A DNA stretch of 64,000 nucleotides from Ceratodon purpureus (taxonomy: Eukaryota > Streptophyta > Bryopsida > Pseudoditrichales > Ditrichaceae), in assembly GCA_014871385.1 (NCBI GenBank), contig CM026428.1, forward strand, positions 12,340,041 to 12,404,040. The letters are read 5' to 3'. How positions within the stretch are numbered: the stretch's first letter is position 1; each line of letters begins with the position of its first letter. Positions 19,281 through 29,629 of the stretch are shown piece by piece. A program made the position numbers and the translations under genes. The notes under the pieces are model-generated. The model worked only from the letters and a program-made list of their open reading frames with translations. It did no database searches and had not been told where the DNA came from.

Positions 19281-19837
19281 GCCGAGATACTGGGCGCCAT
19301 ATCGTTGCATTAGAGGCAGACAAAGACATCTTCAACGAGGTACTTATGAAGTTGGATCCTCCAGCACCATCTAATCAAGCATTAGTACAGCCTGCCACAG
19401 CAGAGAACACCTCCACCGAAGAGACCACCACAGCGGACGCGGAGCCTCCTATCTCCACAAACTCATACATTGCCCGAAAGAGATTGAAGAAACTCGCGCT
19501 TGAGTAAGTGAGTATGGTCTGATTAATTCCTTCGTATCCTCTCATAATCTCACTATTGCTCAAGTTGACTGAAAGTCTCTAATTGCAATCTATACGCAGC
19601 AATCCGAATGTGCAACCCCATTCCGGCATACTCATGGAGTGTAGTCGGAAGATTATTCCGTCGCCAGTGATGCATCGAATTCCTGTTTACGCGGAGAACC
19701 AAGCGCAGGTGTTGAGCACACTGGACTCACCACCATCTCCAATAGCGAGGACCAAACTATTCGACGGACGAGCTCAAAGGTTCCTTGATATTGAGGCAGA
19801 AGTAGAACATACTTGCATCTCTGACCAGTCGTGCTAG
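19281..19837 (+). pseudogene. 3' part of the interrupted DNA-methylase-like gene
   Basis: GCCGAGAT at 19281-19288 is the target duplication. From 19289 the frame of the exon broken at 4304 resumes exactly: ..KACRD + TGRHIVALEAD.., a segment like the end of the cofactor-binding motif of DNA methylases. The exon ends at 19503 (donor GTAAGT) and the last exon runs 19600-19837 (acceptor ACGCAG), ending in a stop. All exons seen (219, 1537, 26, 215 and 238 nt) sum to 745 codons with no break. The insertion therefore disrupts an otherwise open gene. Confidence 0.7.
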
Positions 19838-20234
19838 GCTTGGGAAAGAACTTTATGGAATGTATTTTATTTCTTACTTGACTCGTTTATATATATGTCT
19901 TGTCGGCAAAATATGTGCATTTCAATATCTATATTCCCAACTATCACCTAATAGCGTCCCTTCATATCTGCCATTATGATGGGTCGCACCTTTCTCATGC
20001 AACTCTTGAATATAAACCTCTTCCCTTCAAGTACCACTTTTCGTGGGTATTCTTGTATCTAAAAGGTATAACCGTTGCTGAAAACTTGAAAAGGCATTAT
20101 GAGTGATATGGAAGGAAAAGCAAAATGCACAACTTTGATTGTCAACATTTGAGAAGTTACAATTCTGTTGTCGTAATTATTAAGCTCGTAATCTTCAGTC
20201 AAAGTTCAATCAAACATCGCTTTTATTTTATATT
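19838..20234. other. AT-rich intergenic DNA, nothing recognised
   Basis: No repeat, palindrome or ORF of note. Confidence 0.5.
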
Positions 20235-21267
20235 ATGGAACTTCAGAGATTTAGAGGCGTTTTATCATTGTTGAATCTCTTAATTTTATTTCGCTACGAA
20301 CAAGTACATTCTTTCGATGAGGAAACTCCACAGAATGTATTGTCCCCAGTTGAAATTACAAATAATTTAAACAGGAAGGTATGGCTAGATTGCTTTGAAA
20401 AGGTGTATGATCATGGTGTGCCAAAAAAGCAACACGTAGTATATGATCAAATCAAAGCTCATGCGAATGTCGAAGTTGGCCGCGGTCTTCTCGATTTTGA
20501 AGATAATTTGTTCTGTGATTTTGAATACGAAATCCGCGAATGGAACTGTGCCTTAAAATATGAGATTGATTTCATGTGCATCTGGGAGCATCCTAATGCT
20601 CGTCTTACGCGGCACAAGGATGCAAATTTCAACGATGATAATTGCCCTATCTGTGAACAAGGTCCTAGCCCTGATTTATATCTGTGTCGATGGAATATTG
20701 AACGAGATGGTCTGTATGTTTCTCAGTTCCATCCTTTTAGCGGTAGACATCAGTACAAGCTTTTTAAGCAATGGAAGGAGGACGAGGACCACCACGAATT
20801 TCTGAAGGAGTATAGAGTGTCTATTTTTAATGATCTCGATGATGAATTACTGCTTACATTTGGAGTTATGGATGCCCCAATGAATACTGTGAAAATTCCA
20901 GGACGACTTCGAGCACACATTTCCGAACGATTTTTTTACATATCCTTAAATCCACGCACCGACGAGCGTTTACTCAGTTCGCCTTGCATATGCAAATTTA
21001 AAAGACCTGCGGAGTATGGCATATCGTAGAGATGTTAAAATATGGAAACCTCCTCTTGTGAACCACGTTCCAATGCCTATTGACTGTATAGATTGCGCAT
21101 GGAAAGCAGATAATGAAGGGATATGGCTGGACCGAGTTGGATGTGGACAAACTGGATCAATATGGGAAAAACGATACGATTGGGTTCCTATACGAAAGAG
21201 GACAACAGAACCTCACGATGATGATCAACCAGCAAAGCGTCCAAAACTGGAGCACTTGGAACTTTAA
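20235..21267 (+). pseudogene. Unknown protein gene with a probable frameshift (264 + 83 codons)
   Basis: One frame is open from 20235 to 21029, and a second, shifted by +1, from before 21016 to 21267. Both have similar codon use and amino-acid character (Asp, Trp, Tyr and Cys-rich), and the second frame is already open upstream through the A-run in TTTAAAAGACC (about 20997-21007), so one base lost or gained there would join them. The N-terminus (RFRGVLSLLNLLILF) could be a signal peptide or membrane anchor. CPICEQ at about 138-143 is a CxxC pair, and CIDCAW is another in the second part. The C-terminus has a basic cluster (AKRPKLE) like a nuclear signal. I do not recognise the family. Confidence 0.5.
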
Positions 21268-21321
21268 ATATTTTCTGAAGATGAGAGGCATTTCTACTAT
21301 AGTAACAAACGGAAAAAAGGA

Positions 21322-21700
21322 AAAAGGATAACCAATTCATATCATTGTGATTCTTCCCATTTTATAGTCGTATTCGAAACACTACAAATTTGAGTTTGTA
21401 AATACGAATGCCAATTATTAAGACATAAGAGCCAATATTCGGCAAATCAGACGCGCCCAGCTGAGACCACGGCAGCTAAGATCCCGCCAGCTCATACCCG
21501 GGATGCTGAGACCACGGCTGCTAAGATTTATGCAGCTCATGCCCGGGATGCTAAGCCCACGGCAGCGAAGATCCCGTTAGCTCATACCCGGGCTGCAGAG
21601 ACCCCGGATGCTGCAACCCGCACCGCAATATTATTAACCCCGGCGGGTACATGGAATGCTCATAGAGGGCTATCGGATCCGACAGTGGAATTCTAGCTTC
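21322..21700 (+). promoter_or_regulatory. Promoter-region repeat, copy A
   Basis: About 370 bp matching 25658-26030 with few differences, starting at AAAAGGATAACCAATTC. It contains AACCCCGGCGGGTACATGG and an imperfect copy of the palindrome (TATCGGATCCGACA, 21671-21684). It stands upstream of a TATA box and a minisatellite-filled intron in both places. Confidence 0.85.
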
Positions 21701-21850
21701 TTCCAATTCCGCCGGCCTTGCTCTCGCCCTCCACGACCCCGTGCTCTCGCCCTCCACGACCCCGTGCTCTCGCCTTCCACGACCCCGTGCTCTCGCCTTG
21801 CTCTCGCCCTCACGACCCCGTGCTCTCGCCTTGCTCCCGCCCTCCCCGAC
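21700..21850. repeat. Short tandem repeat CTCGCCCTCCACGACCCCGTG
   Basis: Five or so imperfect units of about 22-30 bp, with ACGACCCCGTGCTCTCGCC repeated, between the palindrome and the TATA box. The equivalent region of gene B has a different sequence. Confidence 0.75.
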
Positions 21851-21865
21851 TCCGTGGACCCTTAC

Positions 21866-21875
21866 TATATATAAG
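21866..21875 (+). promoter_or_regulatory. TATA box of gene A
   Basis: TATATATAAG followed by a leader that is nearly identical in gene B (26704-26713). A 5' splice site (TTCG/GTGAGT) follows at 21919/21920. Confidence 0.8.
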
Positions 21876-22019
21876 ACCTTTCTTCTCTTAGTTTATCACC
21901 TTTTGTTTTATCAAATTCGGTGAGTCTCATTCTCTACGCATATTGTTTGTTAACTTCTGTTAACTTATTCATTATTTTCTTCTCTCGGCCTCAACTTTCT
22001 AGACCTGCTTCTCTTTGAA

Positions 22020-24330
22020 TTTGTATAATGTGGCTATGGAGAGTCCGGGCCGAGGCCCGAGAGGGCCGATGAAGCCCCTCCCCGGACTCGCACTTCATTA
22101 CTTGCTTCCCTTTGTTTTTGTATAATGTGGCTATGGAGGTTGCGGGCCGAGGCCTGAGAGGGCCGATGAAGCCCCTCCCGGACTCGCACTTCATTACTTG
22201 CTTCTCTTTGAATTTGTATAATGTGGCTATGGAGGTTTGCGGGCCGAGGCCCGAGAGGGCCGATGAAGCCCCTCCCGGACTCGCACTTCATTACTTGCTT
22301 CCCTTTGTTTTTGTATAATGTGGCTATGGAGGTTGCGGGCCGAGGCCCGACAGGGCCGATGAAGCCCCTCCCGGACTCGCACTTCAGTACTTGCTTCCCT
22401 TTGTTTTTGTATAATGTGGCTATAGAGGTTTGCGGGCCGAGGCCCGAGAGGGGCCGATGAAGCCCCTCCCGGACTCGCACTTCAGTACTTGCTTCCCTTT
22501 GTTTTTGTTTATTTGGGCTATGGAGGGTTGCGGGCCGAGGCCTGAGAGGGCCGATGAAGCCCCTCCTGGACTCGCCACTTCATTACTTGCTTCTCTTTGA
22601 ATTTGTATAATGTGGCTATGGAGGTTGCGGGCCGAGGCCCGACAGGGCCGATGAAGCCCCTCCCGGACTCGCACTTCAGTACTTGCTTCCCTTTGTTTTT
22701 GTATAATGTGGCTATGGAGGTTGCGGGCCGAGGCCCGAGAGGGCCCGATGAAGCCCCTCCCGGACTCGCACTTCAGTCCTTGCTTCCCTTTGTTTTGTAT
22801 AATGTGGCTATGGAGGTTGCGGGCCGAGGCCGGAGAGGGCCGATGAAGCCCCTCCCGGACTCGCATTATATTACTTGCTTCCCTTTGTTTTTGTATAATG
22901 TGGGCTATTGAAGGTTGCGGGCGCGAGGCCCGAGAGGGCCGATGATGCCCCTCCCGGACTCGCACTTCAGTACTTGCTTCCTTTGTTTTGTATAATGTGG
23001 CTATGGAGGTTGCGGGCCGAGGCCCGACAGGGCCGATGAAGCCCCTCCCGGACTCGCACTTCAGTACTTGCTTCCCTTTGTTTTGTATAATGTGGCTATG
23101 GAGGTTGCGGGCCGAGGCCGAGAGGGCCGATGAAGCCCTCCCTCCCGGACTCGCATTATATTACTTGCTTCCCTTTGTTTTTGTATAATGTGGCTATGAA
23201 GGTTGCGGGCCGAGGCCCGAGAGGGCCGATGATGCCCCTCCCGGACTCGCACTTCAGTACTTGCTTCCCTTTGTTTTTGTATAATGTGCTATGGAGGTTG
23301 CGGGCCGAGGCCCGACAGGGCCGATGAAGCCCCTCCCGGACTCGCACTTCAGTACTTGCTTCCCTTTGTTTTTGTATAATGTGGCTATGGAGGGTTGCGG
23401 GCCGAGGCCCGAGAGGGGCCGATGATGCCCCTCCCGGACTCGCACTTCAGTACTTGCTTCCCTTTGTTTTGTATAATGTGGCTATGGAGGTTGCGGGCCG
23501 AGGCCGAGAGGGCCGATGAAGCCCCTCCCGGACTCGCACTTCAGTACTTGCTTCCCTTTGTTTTGTATAAGTGGCTTATTGGAGGTTGCGGGCCGAGGCC
23601 TGAGAGGGCCGATGAAAGCCCCTCCCGGACTCGCATTATATTACTTGCTTCCCTTTGTTTTTGTATAATGTGGCTATGGAGGTTGCGGGCCGAGGCCCGA
23701 CAGGGCCGATGAAGCCCCTCCCGGACTCGCACTTCAGTACTTGCTTCCCTTTGTTTTTGTATAATGTGGCTATGGAGGTGCGGGCCGAGGCCCGAGAGGG
23801 CCGATGAAGCCCCTCCCGGACTCGCATTATATTACTTGCTTCCCTTTGTTTTGTATAATGTGGCTATGGAGGTTGCGGGCCGAGGCCGACAGGGCCGATG
23901 AAGCCCGCTCCTGGACTCGCACTTCAGTACTTGCTTCCCTTTGTTTTTGTATAATGTGGCTATGGAGGTTGCGGGCCGAGGCCCGAGAGGGCCGATGATG
24001 CCCCTCCCGGACTCGCACTTCAGTACTTGCTTCCCTTGTTTTTGTTAAATTTGGCTATGGAGGTTGCGGGCCGAGGGCCCGACAGGGCCGATGAAGCCCC
24101 TCCCGGACTCGCACTTCAGTACTTGCTTCCCTTTGTTTTTGTATAATGTGGCTATGGAGGTTGCGGGCCCGAGGCCCGAGAGGGCCGATGAAGCCCCTCC
24201 CGGACTCGCATTATATTACTTGCTTCCCTTTGTTATTGTATAATGTGGCTATGGAGGTTGCGGGCCGAGGCCCGAGATGGCCGATGAAGCCCTCGCATTT
24301 ATAAATGGCTATGGAGGTGTAAGGCCGAGG
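22020..24330. repeat. 97-bp minisatellite, about 24 units, in intron 1 of gene A
   Basis: Units carry TGGCTATGGAGGTTGCGGG, GAGAGGGCCGATGAAGCCCC and TCCCGGACTCGCACTTC, then ATTACTTGCTTCCCTTTG. Many units have single-base gains or losses, so the long open frames seen in parts are accidental. The array starts about 100 bp after a consensus donor and ends before an acceptor at 24393, so it would be spliced out. Confidence 0.92.
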
Positions 24331-24393
24331 GTGCTCTTTATAGCTTGAAGATACTATCAATTCTTATACTCATTACATTGGTCTTTGAAACAG

Positions 24394-24960
24394 GTGTCCG
24401 GTAAAGAGAATAATGGGGAGCCTGTGATCAAGTATCGACTGCAGCTGAAATTGAGGTATTTTATCGTTAGTTCCCTAAACCAAAGATATCTTTGATTTAC
24501 ATAGATGACTTCTGCCTCTGTCATTTTCTGCTCACCCTAATATTTTAAAGTGGAATATAACCTTCTAAACGATTTCTTATATTCTAGGTGTATTCCGATG
24601 CTTCTGAGAAGTCCATCTCCAACCCCATTCCAGTGATCAATGTTTCCGATCTCTCGGATTCATTTGATCAGCACTACTGTACCTGTGCTGGACCAAGCCC
24701 TGACCGTGTCTTGGTAGTGTTCCGTTTGAGGTCCATTCTCCCGCAGTTCATGCCTACTTCTCCAGCGTACATGCCTACATCCCCATTGTACGAGCCAACC
24801 TCTCCGGGCTACATCCCCCACATCACCTCCAGGTGAATCACCCGCCGATGTCTCCTCCCTCCCCTTCCTCGCCTGTTAGAGTGAGGAGGCCAGCCCTGTG
24901 GTCTTTGCCCTTCCGGCAATAATGCCGCGCCCTGATTCACAGACTAGGATACTGGAGGAG
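24394..24960 (+). pseudogene. Gene A downstream exons, RNA polymerase II CTD-like heptads, probably frameshifted
   Basis: A likely exon begins at 24394 (acceptor GAAACAG) and another at 24588 (acceptor ATTCTAG), open to 24836. Exon joining is uncertain: the obvious donor at 24456 does not keep the frame, while a weaker one at 24466 does. The last exon ends with the heptads FMPTSPA, YMPTSPL and YEPTSPG (24747-24809). A fourth, YIPTSPP, is obtained only if one C is dropped from the C5 run at about 24815, after which the frame stays open for about 15 more codons. Heptads Y-x-P-T-S-P-x match the CTD of the largest RNA polymerase II subunit. The rest has no polymerase similarity that I can see. 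Confidence 0.5.
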
Positions 24961-25657
24961 ACGCCGCAACTGGAACTGTACTCAGTCTCGGGAGTATTAT
25001 AGCCGTACATCAAGTAGATAGAATGTTTTTTGTAGACGTGGTTAGAATGTGAATGTTATCCTATGTTATGAACCATTTTCAATAGCATCTTATGCCCTTT
25101 TAAAGTACTCAGCCCATGTGTTATCATTCCATATGAATGCCTTCTTGTCGCCACTACAAGAGCTTACGCACAAAGTCTCATTCTCACAGTCCAAAATAAC
25201 TGAATTAAATTTTCTATGGCACTCTCCATTGCCCCCCCTTGGACAGCATCCTTGGTTACTGCAATTTATGGCTTTTTAAAAAACGTTTATGTCAGATTCC
25301 AGTGAAACCCGGTACCTCAGATCCCGGCAGCTCATAGCTATAAAGGAAGACCTCGGCCGCTGCGATTTTGGCAGATGATACCCAGGATGATGACCCCCGG
25401 AGGCTTTGACCCGCACTCACTAAAAATAACCCCGACGGCTACATGGAATGGATTTAAATGGCTGTCGGATCCGACAATAATATTTTTGCTTTGTGGATAT
25501 TCGCCGGCCTCCATGTCGAACACGAAATCAACTCCCCATGGCCCATTTGGCTCCTCCCCTTGGCCCGCCAATGACAGCAGCCATAGCCCTTGCAATCAAG
25601 GGTCACGAAAGAACCATAATTCCGATCCCGTCCGCGTTGTAAACCAATTAGGCGCCG
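24961..25657. other. Intergenic DNA with a diverged third copy of the promoter repeat
   Basis: At about 25310-25480 a degraded relative of the promoter repeat is visible: CCCGGCAGCTCATA, AATAACCCCGACGGCTACATGG, and a perfect palindrome at 25463-25476. No gene follows it. Confidence 0.6.
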
Positions 25658-26030
25658 AAAAAGGATAACCAATTCATATCATTGTGATTCGTCCCATTTT
25701 ATAGTCGTATTCGAAACACTACAAATTTGAGTTTGTAAATACGAATGCCAATTATTAAGACATAAGAGCCAAATTCGGCAAATCAGACGCGCCCATTTGA
25801 GACCACGGCAGCTAAGATCCCGCCAGCTCATAACCGGGATGCTGAGACCACGGCTGCTAAGATTTATGCAGCTCATGCCCGGGATGCTTAGCCCACGGCA
25901 GCGAAGATCCCCTTAGCTCATACCCGGAATGCAGAGACCCCGGATGCTGCGACCCGCACCGCAATATTATTAACCCCGGCGGGTACATGGAATGCTCATA
26001 GAAGGCTGTCGGATCCGACAGTGGGATTCA
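25658..26030 (+). promoter_or_regulatory. Promoter-region repeat, copy B
   Basis: Close copy of 21322-21690, 4.3 kb downstream, with a perfect palindrome at 26007-26020. Confidence 0.85.
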
Positions 26031-26700
26031 GCCCTTTCGGAATCCGCGGGCCTCGGTCGAGCCGCCCCACGACCTTCTGCCTCTCCCTTATTTTGCGGCC
26101 GTTCATTCCTTTCCTTCATCCACTGACCTAGCCGCCGCCCCTTTATGCCCTGGACCCTTAGCCCACGGCAGCGAAGATCCCCTTAGCTCATACCCGGAAT
26201 GCAGAGACCCCGGATGCTGCGACCCGCACCGCAATATTATTAACCCCGGCGGGTACATGGAATGCTCATAGAAGGCTGTCGGATCCGACAGTGGGATTCA
26301 GGCCCTTTCGGAATCCGCGGGCCTCGGTCGAGCCGCCCTCGACCTTCTGCCTCTCCCATATTTTTGCGGCCGTTCATTCCTTTCCTTCATCCACTGACCT
26401 AGCCGCCGCCCCTTTATGCCCTGGACCCTTAGCCCACGGCAGCGAAGATCCCCTTAGCTCATACCCGGAATGCAGAGACCCCGGATGCTGCGACCCGCAC
26501 CGCAATATTATTAACCCCGGCGGGTACATGGAATGCTCATAGAAGGCTGTCGGATCCGACAGTGGGATTCAGGCCCTTTCGAAATCCGCGGGCCTCGGTC
26601 GAGCCGCCCACGACCTTCTGCCTCTCCCTTATTTTTGCGGCCGTTCATTCCTTTCCTTCATCCACTGACCTAGCCGCCGCCCCTTTATGCCCTGGACCCT
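25890..26700. repeat. Promoter segment repeated three times, 270-bp units
   Basis: AGCCCACGGCAGCGAAGATC begins at 25890, 26160 and 26430. Each unit contains AACCCCGGCGGGTACATGG, the palindrome (26007-26020, 26277-26290, 26548-26561) and ends in CCCTGGACCCTTA. Only the third unit is followed by the TATA box. Confidence 0.93.
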
Positions 26701-26703
26701 TAC

Positions 26704-26713
26704 TATATATAAG
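26704..26713 (+). promoter_or_regulatory. TATA box of gene B
   Basis: TATATATAAG with the same leader as gene A. The donor TTCG/GTGAGT is at 26757/26758. Confidence 0.8.
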
Positions 26714-26829
26714 ACCTTTCTTCTCTTAGTTTGTCACCTTTTGTTTTATCGAATTCGGTGAGTCTCATTCTCTACACTTATTGTTTGTTCACTTGTTCAT
26801 TATTTCTCTTCTCTCGGCCTAGACTTGCT

Positions 26830-27880
26830 TCTCTTTGAATTTGTATAATGTCGCTATGGAGGTTGCGGGCCGAGGCCCGAGAGGGCCGACGAAGCCCCTC
26901 ACGGACTCGCACTATATTACTTGCTTTCCTTTACTTTTGTATAATGTGGCTATGGAGGTTGCGGGCCGAGGCCCGAGAGGGCCGATGAAGCCCCTCCCGG
27001 ACTCGCACTTCATTACTTGCTTCTCTTTGAATTTGTATAATGTGGCTATGGAGGTTGCGGGCCGAGGCCTGAGAGGGCCGATGAAGCCCCTCCCGGACTC
27101 GCACTTCATTACTTGCTTCGTTTTGAATTTGTATAATGTGGCTATGGAGGTTGCGGGCCGAGGCCCGAGAGGGCCGATGAAGCCCCTCCCGGACTCGCAC
27201 TTCATTACTTGCTTCTCTTAGAATTTGTATAATGTGGCTATGGAGGTTGCGGGCCGAGGCCCGAGAGGGCCGATGAAGCCCCTCCCGGACTCGCACTTCA
27301 TTACTTGCTTCTCTTAGAATTTGTATAATGTGGCTATGGAGGTTGCGGGCCGAGGCCCGAGAGGGCCGATGAAGCCCCTCCCGGACTCGCACTTCATTAC
27401 TTGCTTCTCTTTGAATTTGTATAATGTGGCTATGGAGGTTGCGGGCCGAGGCCTGAGAGGGCCGATGAAGCCCCTCCCGGACTCGCACTTCATTACTTGC
27501 TTCGTTTTGAATTTGTATAATGTGGCTATGGAGGTTGCGGGCCGAGGCCCGAGAGGGCCGATGGAGCCCCTCCCGGACTCGCACTTCATTACTTGCTTCG
27601 TTTTGAATTTGTATAATGTGGCTATGGAGGTTGCGGGCCGAGACCCGAGAGGGCCGATGAAGCCCCGCCCGGACTCGCATTATATTACTTGCTTCCCTTT
27701 GTTTTTGTATAATGTGGCTATAGAGGTTGCGGGCCGAGGCCCAAGTGGGCCGATGAAGCCCCTCCCGGACTCGCATTATATTACTTGCATCCCTTTGTAT
27801 TTGTATAATGTGGCTATGGAGGTTGCGGGCCGAGGCCTGATCGGACCAATAAAGCCCCTCCCGGCCTCGCATTTGTGAAT
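26830..27880. repeat. 97-bp minisatellite, about 11 units, in intron 1 of gene B
   Basis: Same unit as at 22020-24330, but with far fewer length changes between units; as a result all frames stay open for long stretches on both strands, including 328 codons on the minus strand. The last two units are diverged. Confidence 0.92.
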
Positions 27881-27938
27881 ATTCTTGTGACTTTTCGTGA
27901 TTGATTTTGTGACTCATCGTGCTCTTTTGATTTTGCAG

Positions 27939-28400
27939 ATGGCTAGATGTTCATTGAATGCTGCAATGGTCTGCAAGACTTGCCCTTCCCTCGGTGCTTG
28001 CGCCTGTCTCAGATTGTGTAGCCCACCAGTGCTCGAAGTCCCGGTCCCGAACAGTTTGCCTCCAACTCCACCCGAGGAGCACTCTGACCACTGTGGCGAG
28101 TCCTTATCGCCAACCAAGGACCGTATGCACGTGATGTGTGTAGAAGGTCACGGGCGCTCGATTTGCTTTGAAGTCAAGAGTTCTGAAGAGGGTCTCCCCG
28201 AGTGGGTCCAGAAGTGGATGGACGACGTCGCTGCTGGAGGGGACGGGCGCGATTACTACCCGGAGGATGGTGGTTACGGTTTTGAGGATGAGGACTCGGA
28301 TTGTTTAGAGTACGCTGGGGAAGAGGTTTACGATGCGGTAGATAGTCCTGGTATCCCACTCGTACTTCTCAGCGACGTTGACAATGATTCGGATAAGTAG
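27939..28400 (+). CDS. Gene B, Cys-rich and acidic protein, 153 aa, unknown
   Basis: The ATG sits immediately after a splice acceptor (TTTTGCAG/ATGG) that closes the minisatellite intron, so exon 1 is non-coding. The first 26 residues are Cys-rich (C at 4, 12, 15, 20, 22 and 26), followed by a Pro-rich link (LPPTPPEE) and a strongly acidic C-terminal third with Asp/Glu/Tyr. No known domain is recognised. It shares its promoter and first intron with gene A but not its coding exons. Confidence 0.6.
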   Translation: MARCSLNAAMVCKTCPSLGACACLRLCSPPVLEVPVPNSLPPTPPEEHSDHCGESLSPTKDRMHVMCVEGHGRSICFEVKSSEEGLPEWVQKWMDDVAAGGDGRDYYPEDGGYGFEDEDSDCLEYAGEEVYDAVDSPGIPLVLLSDVDNDSDK

Positions 28401-29036
28401 ATGAGGGCTTCTTTAGTTGTCTTCAATTGCATACGTTTTTCTCGGCTCTACCGGATGATGCTACTGTTAAACACTTAGAGCCCTTCAAACACTTTGGAAT
28501 GTGTACAACCATAAGTTATTTGTAAATAAATATATCGGCCTGTATCAAAGTAAACGTTCATCTTTTCACACTTTTGGGACAATACAACTGCGATTTAGAC
28601 CTTAATCTGTAAATGATATATCTTTGTATCTGCATGGATTCAGATATGCATTGCTAGGGAACAGCTTAAATGCGCCAGTGGTTGGTGTTCTTCTGAGCTA
28701 CCTTTTCTCCGAACCTCTTCATCTAACAATTGTGTAATTCCATAAGACTCTGTTAGATTCCTTGGTCTCTCCTGAACGTTGTCGTTTCTACTGCCTTCCT
28801 CCTACTTCTTCTGCATTTGGCAACAAAGTCCCGGCATTTTCCCAAGCCGATTCCAATTTCAGTATGCCCATCCACAACCTGTGGCAGTACTGAAGAGCTA
28901 CCTCAATGGCACCTTGACTACACAATATGGATTAATAAATCTGAGTTAAATACTTCTGTTGCTCAACCCACTCCGCGCACAAAACCGCATGTACAGCATC
29001 CTAGGTATTCTCACACAGCCCTTGCGGTCCACGTAT
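28401..29036. other. 3' flank of gene B and target region of hAT copy 2
   Basis: Contains AATAAA at 28525-28530 for gene B. The remainder shows no ORF or repeat that I can support; a few short ORFs read into the element. Confidence 0.5.
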
Positions 29037-29044
29037 CCCTACAG
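29037..29044. repeat. Target-site duplication, left, hAT copy 2
   Basis: CCCTACAG, repeated at 44020-44027. Different from the duplication of copy 1, so this is an independent insertion. Confidence 0.95.
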
Positions 29045-29063
29045 CATGGTTGTCATAATGGAC
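29045..29063 (+). repeat. Left terminal inverted repeat, hAT copy 2
   Basis: CATGGTTGTCATAATGGAC, identical to copy 1. Confidence 0.96.
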
Positions 29064-29187
29064 GGACGGGCCAAAAAATTGTCGTGTAGTCACGTGACGA
29101 ACGTGACGGACGGTTATCGGACGGACGCTTATCGGACGGGCTCCCGACCGCGAGCAAAATTACTGTCCTCACAGTTTACTACTGTTT

Positions 29188-29500
29188 ACCATGGGTGGCG
29201 CCCGTCGTCGTGTCCGCGCGCGTCTTTGCGCCTGTTCGCGCCGGTCATTTGTGGCTGTTCGCGCCCGTCGTCAGTCTCGCGCGCGCGCGGTGATCGCGCC
29301 CGATTACCCTCGCCCGACCAGGGTCGCCCGCGCCCGTCGCGCGCTTGCTGTGATCGCGCCCGTCGTCAGTCTCGCGCGCACGCGGTGATCGCGCCCGATT
29401 ACCCTCGCCCAATCAGGGTCGCCCGCGCCCGTAACATGCTCGCGCCCGTAGCAGCCTGCGCGCGCCCAACCTGCTCGCGCCCACACTGTCGGCCCCGTGA
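29188..29500 (+). promoter_or_regulatory. GC block 1, copy 2
   Basis: Identical to 4448-4760 as far as I compared; TATA box at 29502-29508. Confidence 0.75.
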
Positions 29501-29629
29501 GTATAAATTGCCACCCTCCTCCACTGATTTCGCACCCCCCCACTTTGTGCATTTTGCCTTCAACAGCCCAAGGGTAGCTGATTGCTTAGTGCTACGGTGG
29601 GTTTCTCAACATTCGGTGTACCGTCCAAC

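Noticed and set aside
20235-21267. Programmed -1 frameshift at AAATTTA
   Set aside because: The heptamer is out of phase with the first frame and the shift needed is +1.
22020-24330. CRISPR array, because of regularly spaced repeats
   Set aside because: The whole unit repeats without unique spacers and the DNA is eukaryotic with introns.
21322-26030. LTR retrotransposon, because 370-bp direct repeats flank 4 kb
   Set aside because: The repeats do not have TG..CA ends or a primer site, no gag-pol reading frame lies between them, and they carry a promoter used by gene exons.
22034-27917. Long repetitive ORFs (up to 328 codons) in the 97-bp minisatellites
   Set aside because: The units read open in several frames on both strands, and the arrays lie between a donor and an acceptor site.
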